A stretch of 18,112 bases of DNA from CAZWSX01 sp964636985 (GCA_964636985.1 CAZWSX010000062.1:1-18112), one strand, 5' to 3'; shown: positions 8,135-16,043, counted from the first letter of the stretch. Program-made: numbers and translations. Notes: a model not told the origin generated them from the letters alone.

Positions 8135-9853
8135 ATGACGGCACTTGATCGCGTGATTGCCAATCCAAGGTCGCTTGGAGCGCGCTACGCTCTTCTAGAG
8201 GAATGGCAAGCTGCCAAGGATCCCCGCACGAAACTTCTGGAGTATCAACTCAGCTACCGCAAGAACGGATCCTATTACTACGAGATCCATAATTTGATCC
8301 GGGAACACGGGCGAACGTGGGCCGGTCGCGTTGCCGACCTGGTTGAAGAATACGACTTCCACCTGGGATTGGTCGGCGAAGTCAAGCTATCGGGCGAGCA
8401 GTTTCTGAAAGTAGGTGCTGAGCTGTACCAGCTGGCACCCATCCAACACGTGCTCCTCACGAAATCACTTGGGCCCATTGAGACGATCGCAAATTCACCA
8501 TTGCTGGCCCGTCTGTCGAGCTTACACATCAACGGCGTAAAACTTGGCGATGTCGGTGCGATGGCGATTGCGGCCAGCCCACACTTGAGCAACATCGATT
8601 ACCTCGCCTTGTGCAGCAACGAAATCACGCTCGCTGGCGTGGAGGCGCTTGCCAAGTCGGAGTACCTGGCGAAGACGAAATTCGTCGACCTGGGTGGCAA
8701 CCCGGCGAACCCGACGCCGTATAAGCGGTACGAAGGGGATGCCATGGCGGCTGCCGAGTGCGTGCTGTACCTGCAGCCACTAGCGAGCAAACTTATCGAT
8801 AAATTCGGCTCGCGACCGTGGCTAGAACCCCCAACTGGAGACCTGGAAACCTGGCCCGAAAGAACCGAGTTGGCGATCGATTACGACTACATTGCCAATC
8901 CGGTGTTGCGCGAGCTGGAGGCGCGCGCCGCTGAACTCGCCGAAGTCGAGCAGCTCCTCGCTGAGGCGGACGATAACGACATTACAACCAACGTCTTGAA
9001 CGGGCAGCGGGCACGCCTGCTGAGCGATCTCAATCGCGAGAGACTGCTAACGGGTGACATCCACCTCCGCGAATGTCCCGCGTTGACCACGTATCACGAA
9101 GCGGCCGTCAAATTAGGCGACTACCTTTCGTCTTTGTCGCGAGAGAGTATGTTCCCACATCAAGAACCTCCCCAGCCGGGCAACGCCGTCATTTCGCTCG
9201 ACTGGTTTCGTTTCCCAAGCGGCTATTTGCCAGACCGGTCGGAGGCTCCGGGCCACAAGATGCACATGTGGGATTGGTTGGCGCGGTGCGAACGCGCCTT
9301 TGTTGCAGAAAAGCCCCAAGGCACGGGAACTTGCTACGTTCCATTCGCGGGGGAAATGCACGCGCTGCATTACCGGCAAGAGGATGGCCAGACACCGCGT
9401 TTGTGGCGAGTTGTACCAGCCTCGCAGGCGACGCTACCTGCGAACGAGCCGATCGAGGACATGGATGCCCCGACTCCGCGGGAACGCGAGAAGCAACGCG
9501 CCCTTAAGGAGCGCCAGGATCAACTGGCGGCGTTCCACCTTCAAGTCGAGACAAAGCAAATGACGCGGAAGGAGATTGTGAAGCGCACCCTTGCCGAACT
9601 CATTGCCCGGATTGAGACGCAGAACCCAGAGTTCGCCATCTCGCCCATCGACGTGCCGGTCCTAATTGGTTCGTCCCTGGGAACCTTGCGGTACGGATCG
9701 TCAACTATGAATCGCAGAGAGCGGTACGCCCAGCTCATGGTGTGGGGTGGCGATCTCGAATCGCGATCGCCGAAGTGGACCGAAAGCGGAACGCAGGCCG
9801 AGATGTTGGCCTTTTTCCGGAGTCCCGACATCTTCTCGCGATTTAGCAGTTAG
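8135..9853 (+). CDS. TIGR02996-like / leucine-rich-repeat protein, copy 1
   Basis: The biochemical function is unknown. The first 40 residues (MTALDRVIANPRSLGARYAL, then a W and DPR before LLEYQL) resemble the TIGR02996 repeat-companion domain, which is abundant in planctomycetes and myxobacteria and usually caps leucine-rich repeats. Residues of about 100-195 contain LRR-like units of the ribonuclease-inhibitor sort (LSSLHINGVKLGDVGAMAIA; YLALCSNEITLAGVEALA; FVDLGGNP). A helical, charged middle part (about 255-310) follows, then a block at about 352-388 with WFRFPSGYLPDR and WDWLARCERAF, and a charged C-terminal region. There is no signal peptide or membrane segment, so it is probably cytoplasmic. 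The start is supported by the AGAGGAAA site ending 2 nt before the ATG. The next gene begins 15 nt after its stop and is a paralogue. I see no catalytic motif. Confidence 0.75.
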   Translation: MTALDRVIANPRSLGARYALLEEWQAAKDPRTKLLEYQLSYRKNGSYYYEIHNLIREHGRTWAGRVADLVEEYDFHLGLVGEVKLSGEQFLKVGAELYQLAPIQHVLLTKSLGPIETIANSPLLARLSSLHINGVKLGDVGAMAIAASPHLSNIDYLALCSNEITLAGVEALAKSEYLAKTKFVDLGGNPANPTPYKRYEGDAMAAAECVLYLQPLASKLIDKFGSRPWLEPPTGDLETWPERTELAIDYDYIANPVLRELEARAAELAEVEQLLAEADDNDITTNVLNGQRARLLSDLNRERLLTGDIHLRECPALTTYHEAAVKLGDYLSSLSRESMFPHQEPPQPGNAVISLDWFRFPSGYLPDRSEAPGHKMHMWDWLARCERAFVAEKPQGTGTCYVPFAGEMHALHYRQEDGQTPRLWRVVPASQATLPANEPIEDMDAPTPREREKQRALKERQDQLAAFHLQVETKQMTRKEIVKRTLAELIARIETQNPEFAISPIDVPVLIGSSLGTLRYGSSTMNRRERYAQLMVWGGDLESRSPKWTESGTQAEMLAFFRSPDIFSRFSS

Positions 9854-9868
9854 GACTGGAGAACGACC

Positions 9869-11689
9869 ATGACGGCACTCGATCGCGTAATTGCTAACCC
9901 AAGATCCCTGGGCGCACGCTACGCCCTGTTGAGGGAATGGGAAGCCGGTAACGACCCTCGCGCGGAACTCCTGGATTATCAACTCAGGCAACGCAAGGGA
10001 CGCTGGGAATTGTGGTCCCCGATATCGGATTTGATTCGCGATCACGGCCGCCAATGGGCAGGGCGCGTCGCCGATTTGGTTGACCACTATAAGTTCCACC
10101 TTGGGCTGGTAGGCGAGGTCACACTCTCGGGCGAGAAGTTTCTTGAAATAGGTGCGGAGTTGTTTGAGCTGGCGCCAATCCAGCATGTGAACCTCAAGCA
10201 CCCATTTGGGCCGATCGAATCCATCGCCAATTCGCCGTTAATCACGCGTCTGACGAGCTTAAGCATCTGCGGCGCGAAAGCGGAGTTTGGCGATGCGGGT
10301 GCGAGGGTGATCGCGGCAGCATCGGCCGTAAGCCACCTCTCGTGTCTGTCCTTGAACGATAATGAGATCACGCGTGCAGGCGTCGAGGCGCTCGCGGCTT
10401 CCAAATATCTTGCCAAGGCGAAATACGTCGGCCTTGAGGGAAACCCGGCTGACCCCACGCCGTTTGACGCCTTCTGGAAACACGAGCCGGACGTCACCGT
10501 GAACACATGGCGACTGCCTGACCTGGCCATTGAGTTGAAACGGAAGTTCGGCCCACGGCCGTGGCTGGAACGCCCAACCGACGGACGGTTCTGGCCGGAT
10601 TGGTACGAGTGGGCATTGGATTACGACTACATACCGGAACGGGCGCTGGTTCTGCTTGAGAACCGTGCAGCGGACCTCGACAAGCGCGCCGCAGCAGCAG
10701 GTGACAACGAGGAAGCAATCAAAGAAGTGAGCCAGCTGCGAGCCCAATTACTACGCGACCTCAGCGCCGAGAACGTATTGACGGGAGACGAACTTGATCG
10801 CCTCCAGTTACGCGAGTGCCCCACCCTAAGTACCTATCACGATGCGGTCGAGAAGTTGCTGTCGTATCTTTTGAGTCAGGAGCGGGACCGTTTTTTTCCA
10901 GGACAGCAGTCTCCCGTGCCAGACTATTCGAGCATATCGCTCGATTGGTTTCGTTGCCCGAGCGGCTACTTGCCGGACCGGACTGACGTACCTGGCGAAA
11001 AAGTAAGTCCTTACGATTGGCTGGCGCTTTGCGAGCGCAACTTCATCGATCCGATACCCAATGGAACGGGCGAACGCTTCGTCCGGCTCCAGGGAAAGAT
11101 CCACATCCTGCATTACCGGATGGAGGATGGGCCGACGCCCCGTTTATGGCGGGCCTTGCCGGATGACCAGCCGATAGAAGGTCTTTCAAAGGCCCAACAG
11201 TTTGCACATGACGTTCTCGAGGAAATGGATAAACCGATGAGCAAAGAACGTGAGGAGTATGAAGCCAAGAAGGAGCGTGAGGATCAAATCGGCTATCTGC
11301 AGCTTTACCTGAAGACAGGTCAGATTACGCCTGAGGAGATTGTCGAGCAGGCGGTGGCAAAACTGATCCGCGAGATAGAGAAGTTGGGCCCGCTGGAAAA
11401 GTTCGACAAGATCGAGGTGCCGCTGCTGATTGCCAATCGCGCCGCGGCGTTGCGATATACTCCGTCGACATCGCTCAAGAGATTGCACCTGCGCTACATC
11501 GAACTGGCGGTGTGGGAGGGGAGTTGCTTGTCGACGTATCTCGACACGGGCGCTCATGAGGAGATGCTTCAATTTCTGCGTCGCCCGACGATCGTGGCCG
11601 AAGTGCTGAAGACAGGAGACGAAGCCATCATCTCGCTTGAGCGAGATGCATCGATTCATCAGAGCGAATATGGCTGGCGTGAGGATTGA
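9869..11689 (+). CDS. TIGR02996-like / leucine-rich-repeat protein, copy 2
   Basis: This is a tandem paralogue of the preceding gene, colinear with it over its whole length. The first 31 residues differ at only 4 positions, while the middle and C-terminal parts have drifted more. It has the same order: the TIGR02996-like cap (1-40); LRR-like units at about 125-205 (LTSLSICGAK; LSCLSLNDNEITRAGVEALA; YVGLEGNP); a charged linker; the conserved WFRCPSGYLPDR block followed by YDWLALCERNF; and a Lys/Glu-rich helical stretch after residue 450. It is 34 residues longer than copy 1, partly from small insertions in the LRR part and the linker. A TGGAGA site lies upstream of the ATG, and the 15-nt gap to copy 1 implies one transcript. 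The role is unknown; LRRs and the lack of enzymatic motifs suggest protein binding. Confidence 0.75.
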   Translation: MTALDRVIANPRSLGARYALLREWEAGNDPRAELLDYQLRQRKGRWELWSPISDLIRDHGRQWAGRVADLVDHYKFHLGLVGEVTLSGEKFLEIGAELFELAPIQHVNLKHPFGPIESIANSPLITRLTSLSICGAKAEFGDAGARVIAAASAVSHLSCLSLNDNEITRAGVEALAASKYLAKAKYVGLEGNPADPTPFDAFWKHEPDVTVNTWRLPDLAIELKRKFGPRPWLERPTDGRFWPDWYEWALDYDYIPERALVLLENRAADLDKRAAAAGDNEEAIKEVSQLRAQLLRDLSAENVLTGDELDRLQLRECPTLSTYHDAVEKLLSYLLSQERDRFFPGQQSPVPDYSSISLDWFRCPSGYLPDRTDVPGEKVSPYDWLALCERNFIDPIPNGTGERFVRLQGKIHILHYRMEDGPTPRLWRALPDDQPIEGLSKAQQFAHDVLEEMDKPMSKEREEYEAKKEREDQIGYLQLYLKTGQITPEEIVEQAVAKLIREIEKLGPLEKFDKIEVPLLIANRAAALRYTPSTSLKRLHLRYIELAVWEGSCLSTYLDTGAHEEMLQFLRRPTIVAEVLKTGDEAIISLERDASIHQSEYGWRED

Positions 11690-11731
11690 TGTGGGCGTTG
11701 ATGAAACCATTGCTCCACGTGTGGTTGAGCT

Positions 11732-12511
11732 TCAAAGCTGCTCCAGCGCCTTGACCATCCGCTTCAAGGCAAAGTGGCGATAACTTTCGAGCACAAGTTG
11801 CTTAATCTCGTTCCAGTCTTGCTTCTCTTCGACATCCAGGTCGATCCAGCCGTTGTGCCCGGTGTAGTACGAGACTTTGAATCGCGAGTCTTTAATCAAT
11901 TGCTTCTGCCGCGCGGAGCCGACCCAAAAGGAAAGACCGAGCCGCCCGGTGCAATAGCGCGTGCCGACGAAGGTCTTGGCACCGGCTTTCCACACAGGCG
12001 AACCAAAAATCTCGCCCTGGGTGGTTTCTGGTAGCGCGGAACAGATCGCAGCGAGTTTCTTGAGGACAGCCTTGGCCGCCTTGCCTTGGAAGGGGTCGAT
12101 TTCTTCGGGGCGAAATTTGCGCGTCGGCGGGCGAACCTTGAAATTACCGTTGATACCTCGCACCAGTTCGGCGGGCGCTACCATTTCGTAGGCTTCTCGC
12201 GCGTGCTCCAAGATGGTCTCCCAAGGAAGATCTTTATCGAGTTGCACGCCTAACCAACCCCGCGGGCCAACGTAGGGCGGCACGAAGTAGACTTTCGGCC
12301 GCATCTTCGTGAAGGCGGCCTGGGCGCCTGGTGGAGCGACGAGATTCAGCGCGACGCGGCCATCGCCGTGATGATTGATCGTGTAGGTGGCAAAAATCTT
12401 TTTGCGGACGCGGAATGTTGGCGAACCGTGCGAGATGAATTCTTCCGTTTCTGGGAGGCCGGCCATGATGTCGCGCACGGCATCGGTGATGGTGCGTTGC
12501 GATTTTGGCAT
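11732..12511 (-). CDS. Double MmcQ/YjbR-domain protein
   Basis: This 259-residue protein consists of two tandem MmcQ/YjbR (DUF419-type) domains, a small CyaY-like fold of uncertain function sometimes proposed to bind DNA. Domain 1 spans about 1-118 (LPETEEFISHGSPTFRV at 19-35; GPRGWLGVQL at 82-91; a closing helix ending REAYEMVAP). Domain 2 spans about 142-255 and repeats the plan (LPETTQGEIFGSPVWK at 160-175; GHNGWIDLDV at 218-227; ESYRHFA). Family members are usually one domain of about 110-130 residues, so this is an internal duplication or fusion. The ATG at 12511 is supported by CTGGAG placed 7 nt upstream. It converges on the copy-2 LRR gene across a gap of 42 bp and lies next to the methyltransferase but is divergent from it; nothing shows a functional tie. 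Confidence 0.85.
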   Translation of the reverse strand: MPKSQRTITDAVRDIMAGLPETEEFISHGSPTFRVRKKIFATYTINHHGDGRVALNLVAPPGAQAAFTKMRPKVYFVPPYVGPRGWLGVQLDKDLPWETILEHAREAYEMVAPAELVRGINGNFKVRPPTRKFRPEEIDPFQGKAAKAVLKKLAAICSALPETTQGEIFGSPVWKAGAKTFVGTRYCTGRLGLSFWVGSARQKQLIKDSRFKVSYYTGHNGWIDLDVEEKQDWNEIKQLVLESYRHFALKRMVKALEQL

Positions 12512-12699
12512 TTGGTTACTCCAGGGGCAACTAAATCTTAGGTTTGGGCCACCTTCTTAGAGGGATTCGGCCCGAACAACTCAAATCTCGTCAACCGCCC
12601 TGGCAACCTTTACCGAGATTCTGCCCAAGGTCGTGAGACGTTTTCGCGCTGACAGCTTAAGGACGCTAGAAACTCATCTATACGTAAGCAAAAATAATT

Positions 12700-12711
12700 G
12701 CCGTCGACGGC
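12700..12711. repeat. 12-bp perfect palindrome upstream of the methyltransferase
   Basis: GCCGTCGACGGC is a perfect palindrome 47 bp before the methyltransferase ATG, in an otherwise A/T-rich stretch. It could be an operator or a site for the methyltransferase itself, as in self-regulating restriction-modification systems; a chance palindrome is not excluded. Confidence 0.4.
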
Positions 12712-12730
12712 CCTATCAACTTCTTGTACA

Positions 12731-12751
12731 GTAGCAACTCCTACGGAGTTG
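12731..12751 (+). promoter_or_regulatory. GTAG-headed hairpin carrying the methyltransferase ribosome binding site
   Basis: GTAG (12731-12734) is followed at once by CAACTCC (12735-12741), the loop TAC, and GGAGTTG (12745-12751), a perfect 7-bp stem. The right arm contains GGAG (12745-12748), the only good Shine-Dalgarno site for the ATG at 12759, so the hairpin would hide it when folded. GTAG directly beside a palindrome is also the layout of REP elements, seen again between tsf and pyrH. Translational control is inferred, not shown. Confidence 0.55.
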
Positions 12752-12758
12752 ACAGCAC

Positions 12759-13835
12759 ATGAACATTTCGGCAATAGACTTATTTTGCGGGATTGGAGGC
12801 CTGACCTACGGCATGCAACGCAGCGGCGTTCCAGTCGCCGCTGGCGTAGACGTCGATCACTTCTGCCAATACCCGTACGAAGCGAATAACACTGCCAAGT
12901 TTATACTGCAAGACGTCACCACCTTAACTGCGAGATCGCTCAAAAAGCTCTTCGGAAAGGCTGACTACCGGGTTCTCGTAGGGTGCGCTCCTTGCCAACC
13001 GTTTTCATCTTACAGCCACGGGTTGAGCGAAAAACGCGACAACCGCTGGTCACTCTTGGCGTCGTTTGCGAGATTGATCTCCGAGGTCAAACCCGACGTC
13101 GTGAGTATGGAAAATGTGATTGAACTCTTACCGCAGCCGATTTGCCAGCGGTTCCTGAACACACTTCGTCGCGAGGGTTACACGGTAACCGTGCATCGGG
13201 TGCGATGTGCCGACTATGGTGTCCCTCAGACCCGGCGCCGCTTAGTTGTCCTCGCATCCCTTCACGGCGAAATTATGTTAAGTCCGGGTAGCGCACAGTG
13301 GAGAACCGTAAGGGATGCGATAGGTGATCTGGAGCGGATCAATGCTGGTGAAAGTTCAGAACAAGATCCGCTGCATTGTTCGTCAGAATTGTCCACAACC
13401 AACCTAGCAAGAATTCGTGCGTCGAAGCCAGGCGGCACGTGGCACGACTGGGACCCTTCGATTCTCTCAAAATGCCACTCGAAGAAAACTGGGCAAAGCT
13501 TCAGATCCGTTTATGGTCGCATGAAGTGGACCGAACCAAGCCCAACGATCACAACACAGTTTTTCAAATTCGGTACCGGTCGCTTCGGACACCCAGAGCA
13601 GGACCGAGCGTTATCGTTGCGTGAGGGTGCAATCCTTCAAACGTTTCCGATTCGATACCGGTTTGTACGCCACGGAGACCGAATCTCCTTCCAAAGACTA
13701 GGACGTTTAATTGGAAACGCAGTCCCAGTGAAACTAGGTGAGGCGATTGGACGATCGATACTTGCTCACCTCAAGAGAGTTGAAAAGATGACGGGGTTGC
13801 GTGTGCCAACTAAGCGGGGCAAAAAACGTACGTAG
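12759..13835 (+). CDS. DNA (cytosine-5-)-methyltransferase
   Basis: This enzyme transfers a methyl group from S-adenosylmethionine to C5 of a target cytosine. All key C5-methylase motifs are visible in the 358 residues: motif I DLFCGIGG (7-14, SAM binding), motif IV PCQPFSS with catalytic Cys79, motif VI ENV (118-120), motif VIII QTRRRLVVLAS (157-167), motif IX around SPTITTQ (261-267), and motif X GNAVP (319-323). The target-recognition stretch between motifs VIII and IX (about 180-255) is short, and the sequence specificity cannot be read from it. The GGAG site lies in a hairpin 10 nt before the ATG. Its 3' end overlaps by 26 bp the end of the convergent Z1 ATPase gene, which suggests a restriction-modification-like pair. 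It looks more A/T-rich than smc or pyrH, in line with acquisition. An orphan regulatory methylase is the alternative. Confidence 0.93.
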   Translation: MNISAIDLFCGIGGLTYGMQRSGVPVAAGVDVDHFCQYPYEANNTAKFILQDVTTLTARSLKKLFGKADYRVLVGCAPCQPFSSYSHGLSEKRDNRWSLLASFARLISEVKPDVVSMENVIELLPQPICQRFLNTLRREGYTVTVHRVRCADYGVPQTRRRLVVLASLHGEIMLSPGSAQWRTVRDAIGDLERINAGESSEQDPLHCSSELSTTNLARIRASKPGGTWHDWDPSILSKCHSKKTGQSFRSVYGRMKWTEPSPTITTQFFKFGTGRFGHPEQDRALSLREGAILQTFPIRYRFVRHGDRISFQRLGRLIGNAVPVKLGEAIGRSILAHLKRVEKMTGLRVPTKRGKKRT

Positions 13836-15918
13836 GCATGTCTCGCGGCAGTACCAATGTCGGATACCAAAGAACCGGCGCCGCTTCATTCTGCCAGTAG
13901 AGAAGGACGAGCGCCGGGACCTCGGGCGACGCTTGTCTAATTATTTCAATCTCAGGGCCCGAAAGGCGGCCGCGAGTTCGCTGCTCATCGGGCCTTTGCT
14001 CGAATGCGCGAACGTAGACGACACCCTGACCGTTGTATCGCTCGTCATGTACGTCGATCAAACCGAGGACAGCCTCAGCCGACCAACGACCGGCATCTTC
14101 AGGTCTCGCTTCCAGCTGTGCCACGAGCGAGCGAATTACGTCTAATGGCACCCTAGTCGCCCGATTATCACGATCTGCCGACAGCGGCACCCCCGCAGCG
14201 GCTAAAATCCTGCTTACCTCTCGAATTCTATCGAGATCATTTATCGTAAAATGCGGTGAAACTTGCCCGAGTGCTCCTTCGTACACCCTCTCATTGCCTT
14301 CCAACGCGCCTATCCTCGTTGCACGGGCTCCTCCCGCAATTTGAATAGGCACATCTTCTCCGCGCTCTTGCCGTTGATAAATTGCCCGTAGCGTCTCTTC
14401 CGAATCATGAATATCTTTAAAAAGGGCTGCGAGCTGACGTGGCAGGAAGACCCGGGTATACGGCATCAGCTGCTCTCGATAGCCATACATTCTTGCATGC
14501 TGCAAGACGGTATCCATTTGCGCTACTTGGGCCTGGCGCAAATAATACGTCACCAACAAGTCATTGATCGTGAGTCCCCGTCCAAGAATGTTTCCACCAA
14601 CTAGGAAATTCACGCGCGGACCGTAGGTGGGGCTGTCGGTTTTGGCGTTGATTCTGAAGACCTGTGCCTGGCGCGCAGCTGAAACAATTGTTGGCATTAA
14701 CGAGGCGAGAGGTGGCGCTGAGGGTAATGATCGCTGCAACTCTGAATATGCGACACCAAATCGCGCGAGGGCGGCAGTTGCATCATCCCGCAACTCTGTC
14801 CGCAACGTCTGCAGATGAAGTGCAATGTGATTCGCCACTAGCTCATGCTGTACTACCCTTGGGCTTGTATGCGACAAATGCTTGTACCCACCTCTAGGCC
14901 AAGGTCGCGAACTCTCCAGAGCCGCAGCTGCTACAAATGTAAACTCGATTGATGCGGCTAGAACTGGAGGTACAGTTCGATTCAACGCCAAGTACTCGCG
15001 GTCCGGTACTAACACCAAGGGCGGCTGCGGTGGGTCCGTTGCTTCAGGGTCGAACTGTCCGAAAAATCGCTCCCCACCGCAGTATCCGGTTCCGGGTTCG
15101 AGAAGGAAAACCGCATTAGGGTGAAGACGCGATGTCGCACGCTGCAGAACCAGAACAAATGGCGTAGCGGTAACCTGCACGTAAATCCCGTGCGTTAGCA
15201 GTTCGAGTGCCGACTCTCCTTCCTCACCTGGACGCGTATTCTCGACAACGCGGCGATTAATTGTGCTTGGAAATGCGGGTGCGTTGGGTCGCCCGGATGT
15301 GCGAGCATTTAAGGTAGTGTCCGGCGTCGCAGCGTCGGCCTCATCGTCAAATATGATACTGGGAAAGGCAGCCGCGTTGATTCCCTGCAAGAAGTTCAGA
15401 ACCTGTGGAAGACGTGCGGCGTTCTTTGCGCACACAAAGACCAAACCAGATCCAGCCAAGTCATCAGCTAATTCAATTTCTGCGGCAGGCCACTCCGCCA
15501 ATTCCACAGTCGAAAGGACACGCGGCCCGTCAAGATCTCTAAAGCGTTCGGAGGTTTGACGGACGAGCTCAACGTTGTCAGCCGTAAGCACCATTACGAT
15601 TCGAAAACCATTGTCCAAAGCAAGTGCTGCCGTGAGAACCATCGCCGCAGTTTTGCCACTCTGCACGCGGCCATACAGCAAAGAAGTAGGAGCTCGCGAT
15701 GACAGGATGGGTTCTTCCGACGCTTGTCCGCTACCACCAATGCCAACCTCTCCCGCTGCAATTTCCGCTTCGTACAAATCGGTAATCGCTGCGGTGAATT
15801 GTGCAGCCTGAGCCAGGATCGAGTCCACGGCAGCCACCGACATCGGCGATGACCGAAGGCCATTGATAAGATTGGCCCTAGTTCCAACCGTCACCGGGCC
15901 ATCACGTCGAATAGGCAT
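13810..15918 (-). CDS. Z1-domain superfamily II ATPase (restriction/defence-associated)
   Basis: This is a large helicase-like ATPase with a C-terminal Z1 domain, a family found beside DNA methylases in restriction-modification-like islands and often labelled endonuclease. In the 702-residue product: Walker A GRVQSGKT at 83-90; Walker B-like IFDDEAD at 189-195; a motif III-like VTATPF at 249-254; and the Z1 core with GGNILGRGLT (441-450), VTYYLRQA (456-463) and QHARMYGYRE (473-482), the last resembling the Q-x-x-R-x-x-G-Y-R arginine motif of SF2 ATPases. No PD-(D/E)XK or HNH nuclease motif was recognised, so whether it cuts DNA itself is open. The ATG at 15918 is preferred over a GTG at 15954: it has AGAGAG 6 nt upstream, whereas the GTG lies inside an inverted repeat. 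It is convergent with the methyltransferase; no GHKL/MORC ATPase or separate nuclease is next to it. Confidence 0.85.
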   Translation of the reverse strand: MPIRRDGPVTVGTRANLINGLRSSPMSVAAVDSILAQAAQFTAAITDLYEAEIAAGEVGIGGSGQASEEPILSSRAPTSLLYGRVQSGKTAAMVLTAALALDNGFRIVMVLTADNVELVRQTSERFRDLDGPRVLSTVELAEWPAAEIELADDLAGSGLVFVCAKNAARLPQVLNFLQGINAAAFPSIIFDDEADAATPDTTLNARTSGRPNAPAFPSTINRRVVENTRPGEEGESALELLTHGIYVQVTATPFVLVLQRATSRLHPNAVFLLEPGTGYCGGERFFGQFDPEATDPPQPPLVLVPDREYLALNRTVPPVLAASIEFTFVAAAALESSRPWPRGGYKHLSHTSPRVVQHELVANHIALHLQTLRTELRDDATAALARFGVAYSELQRSLPSAPPLASLMPTIVSAARQAQVFRINAKTDSPTYGPRVNFLVGGNILGRGLTINDLLVTYYLRQAQVAQMDTVLQHARMYGYREQLMPYTRVFLPRQLAALFKDIHDSEETLRAIYQRQERGEDVPIQIAGGARATRIGALEGNERVYEGALGQVSPHFTINDLDRIREVSRILAAAGVPLSADRDNRATRVPLDVIRSLVAQLEARPEDAGRWSAEAVLGLIDVHDERYNGQGVVYVRAFEQRPDEQRTRGRLSGPEIEIIRQASPEVPALVLLYWQNEAAPVLWYPTLVLPRDMPTYVFCPA

Positions 15919-15929
15919 AACAAATCTCT

Positions 15930-15957
15930 CTAGTGAGGGCTTTGATCGCCTCACTAG
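15930..15957 (-). promoter_or_regulatory. Inverted repeat in the Z1 leader (possible operator)
   Basis: CTAGTGAGG (15930-15938) and CCTCACTAG (15949-15957) are perfect 9-bp arms separated by 10 nt, ending 11 nt before the Z1 ATG. On the minus strand a -10-like TATACT (15961-15956) overlaps the outer arm, although no good -35 is spaced 17 nt away. The position suits a repressor site over the transcription start or an mRNA hairpin partly covering the ribosome binding site. The dyad is seen directly; its role is inferred. Confidence 0.5.
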
Positions 15958-16011
15958 TATATGGACTTATTACGCGTCAAATACCCCACCTCAGAATGGG
16001 CAGGTGAGTAT

Positions 16012-16043
16012 GGAGAACGCCTACCTCTAGCCCCTAGTTCTCC
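16012..16043 (-). terminator. Possible hairpin at the end of frr
   Basis: GGAGAAC (16012-16018) and GTTCTCC (16037-16043) form a 7-bp stem overlapping the last codons and stop of frr, with an 18-nt loop. No T tract follows on the minus strand, so it is at best a weak or factor-assisted terminator, or an RNA-stabilising hairpin. Confidence 0.3.

Noticed and set aside
12584..12620. AATCTCG/CGAGATT inverted repeat upstream of the methyltransferase
   Set aside because: Only 7 bp with a 23-nt loop; likely chance.
12735..12751. Controller-protein (C-box) operator of a type II restriction-modification system
   Set aside because: The arms do not fit the GACT...AGTC C-box pattern, and no small helix-turn-helix C gene is present.
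12698..12889. 63-codon plus-strand frame overlapping the methyltransferase start
   Set aside because: No start site signals, and it overlaps motif I of a clear gene in another frame. It is not a convincing controller-protein gene.
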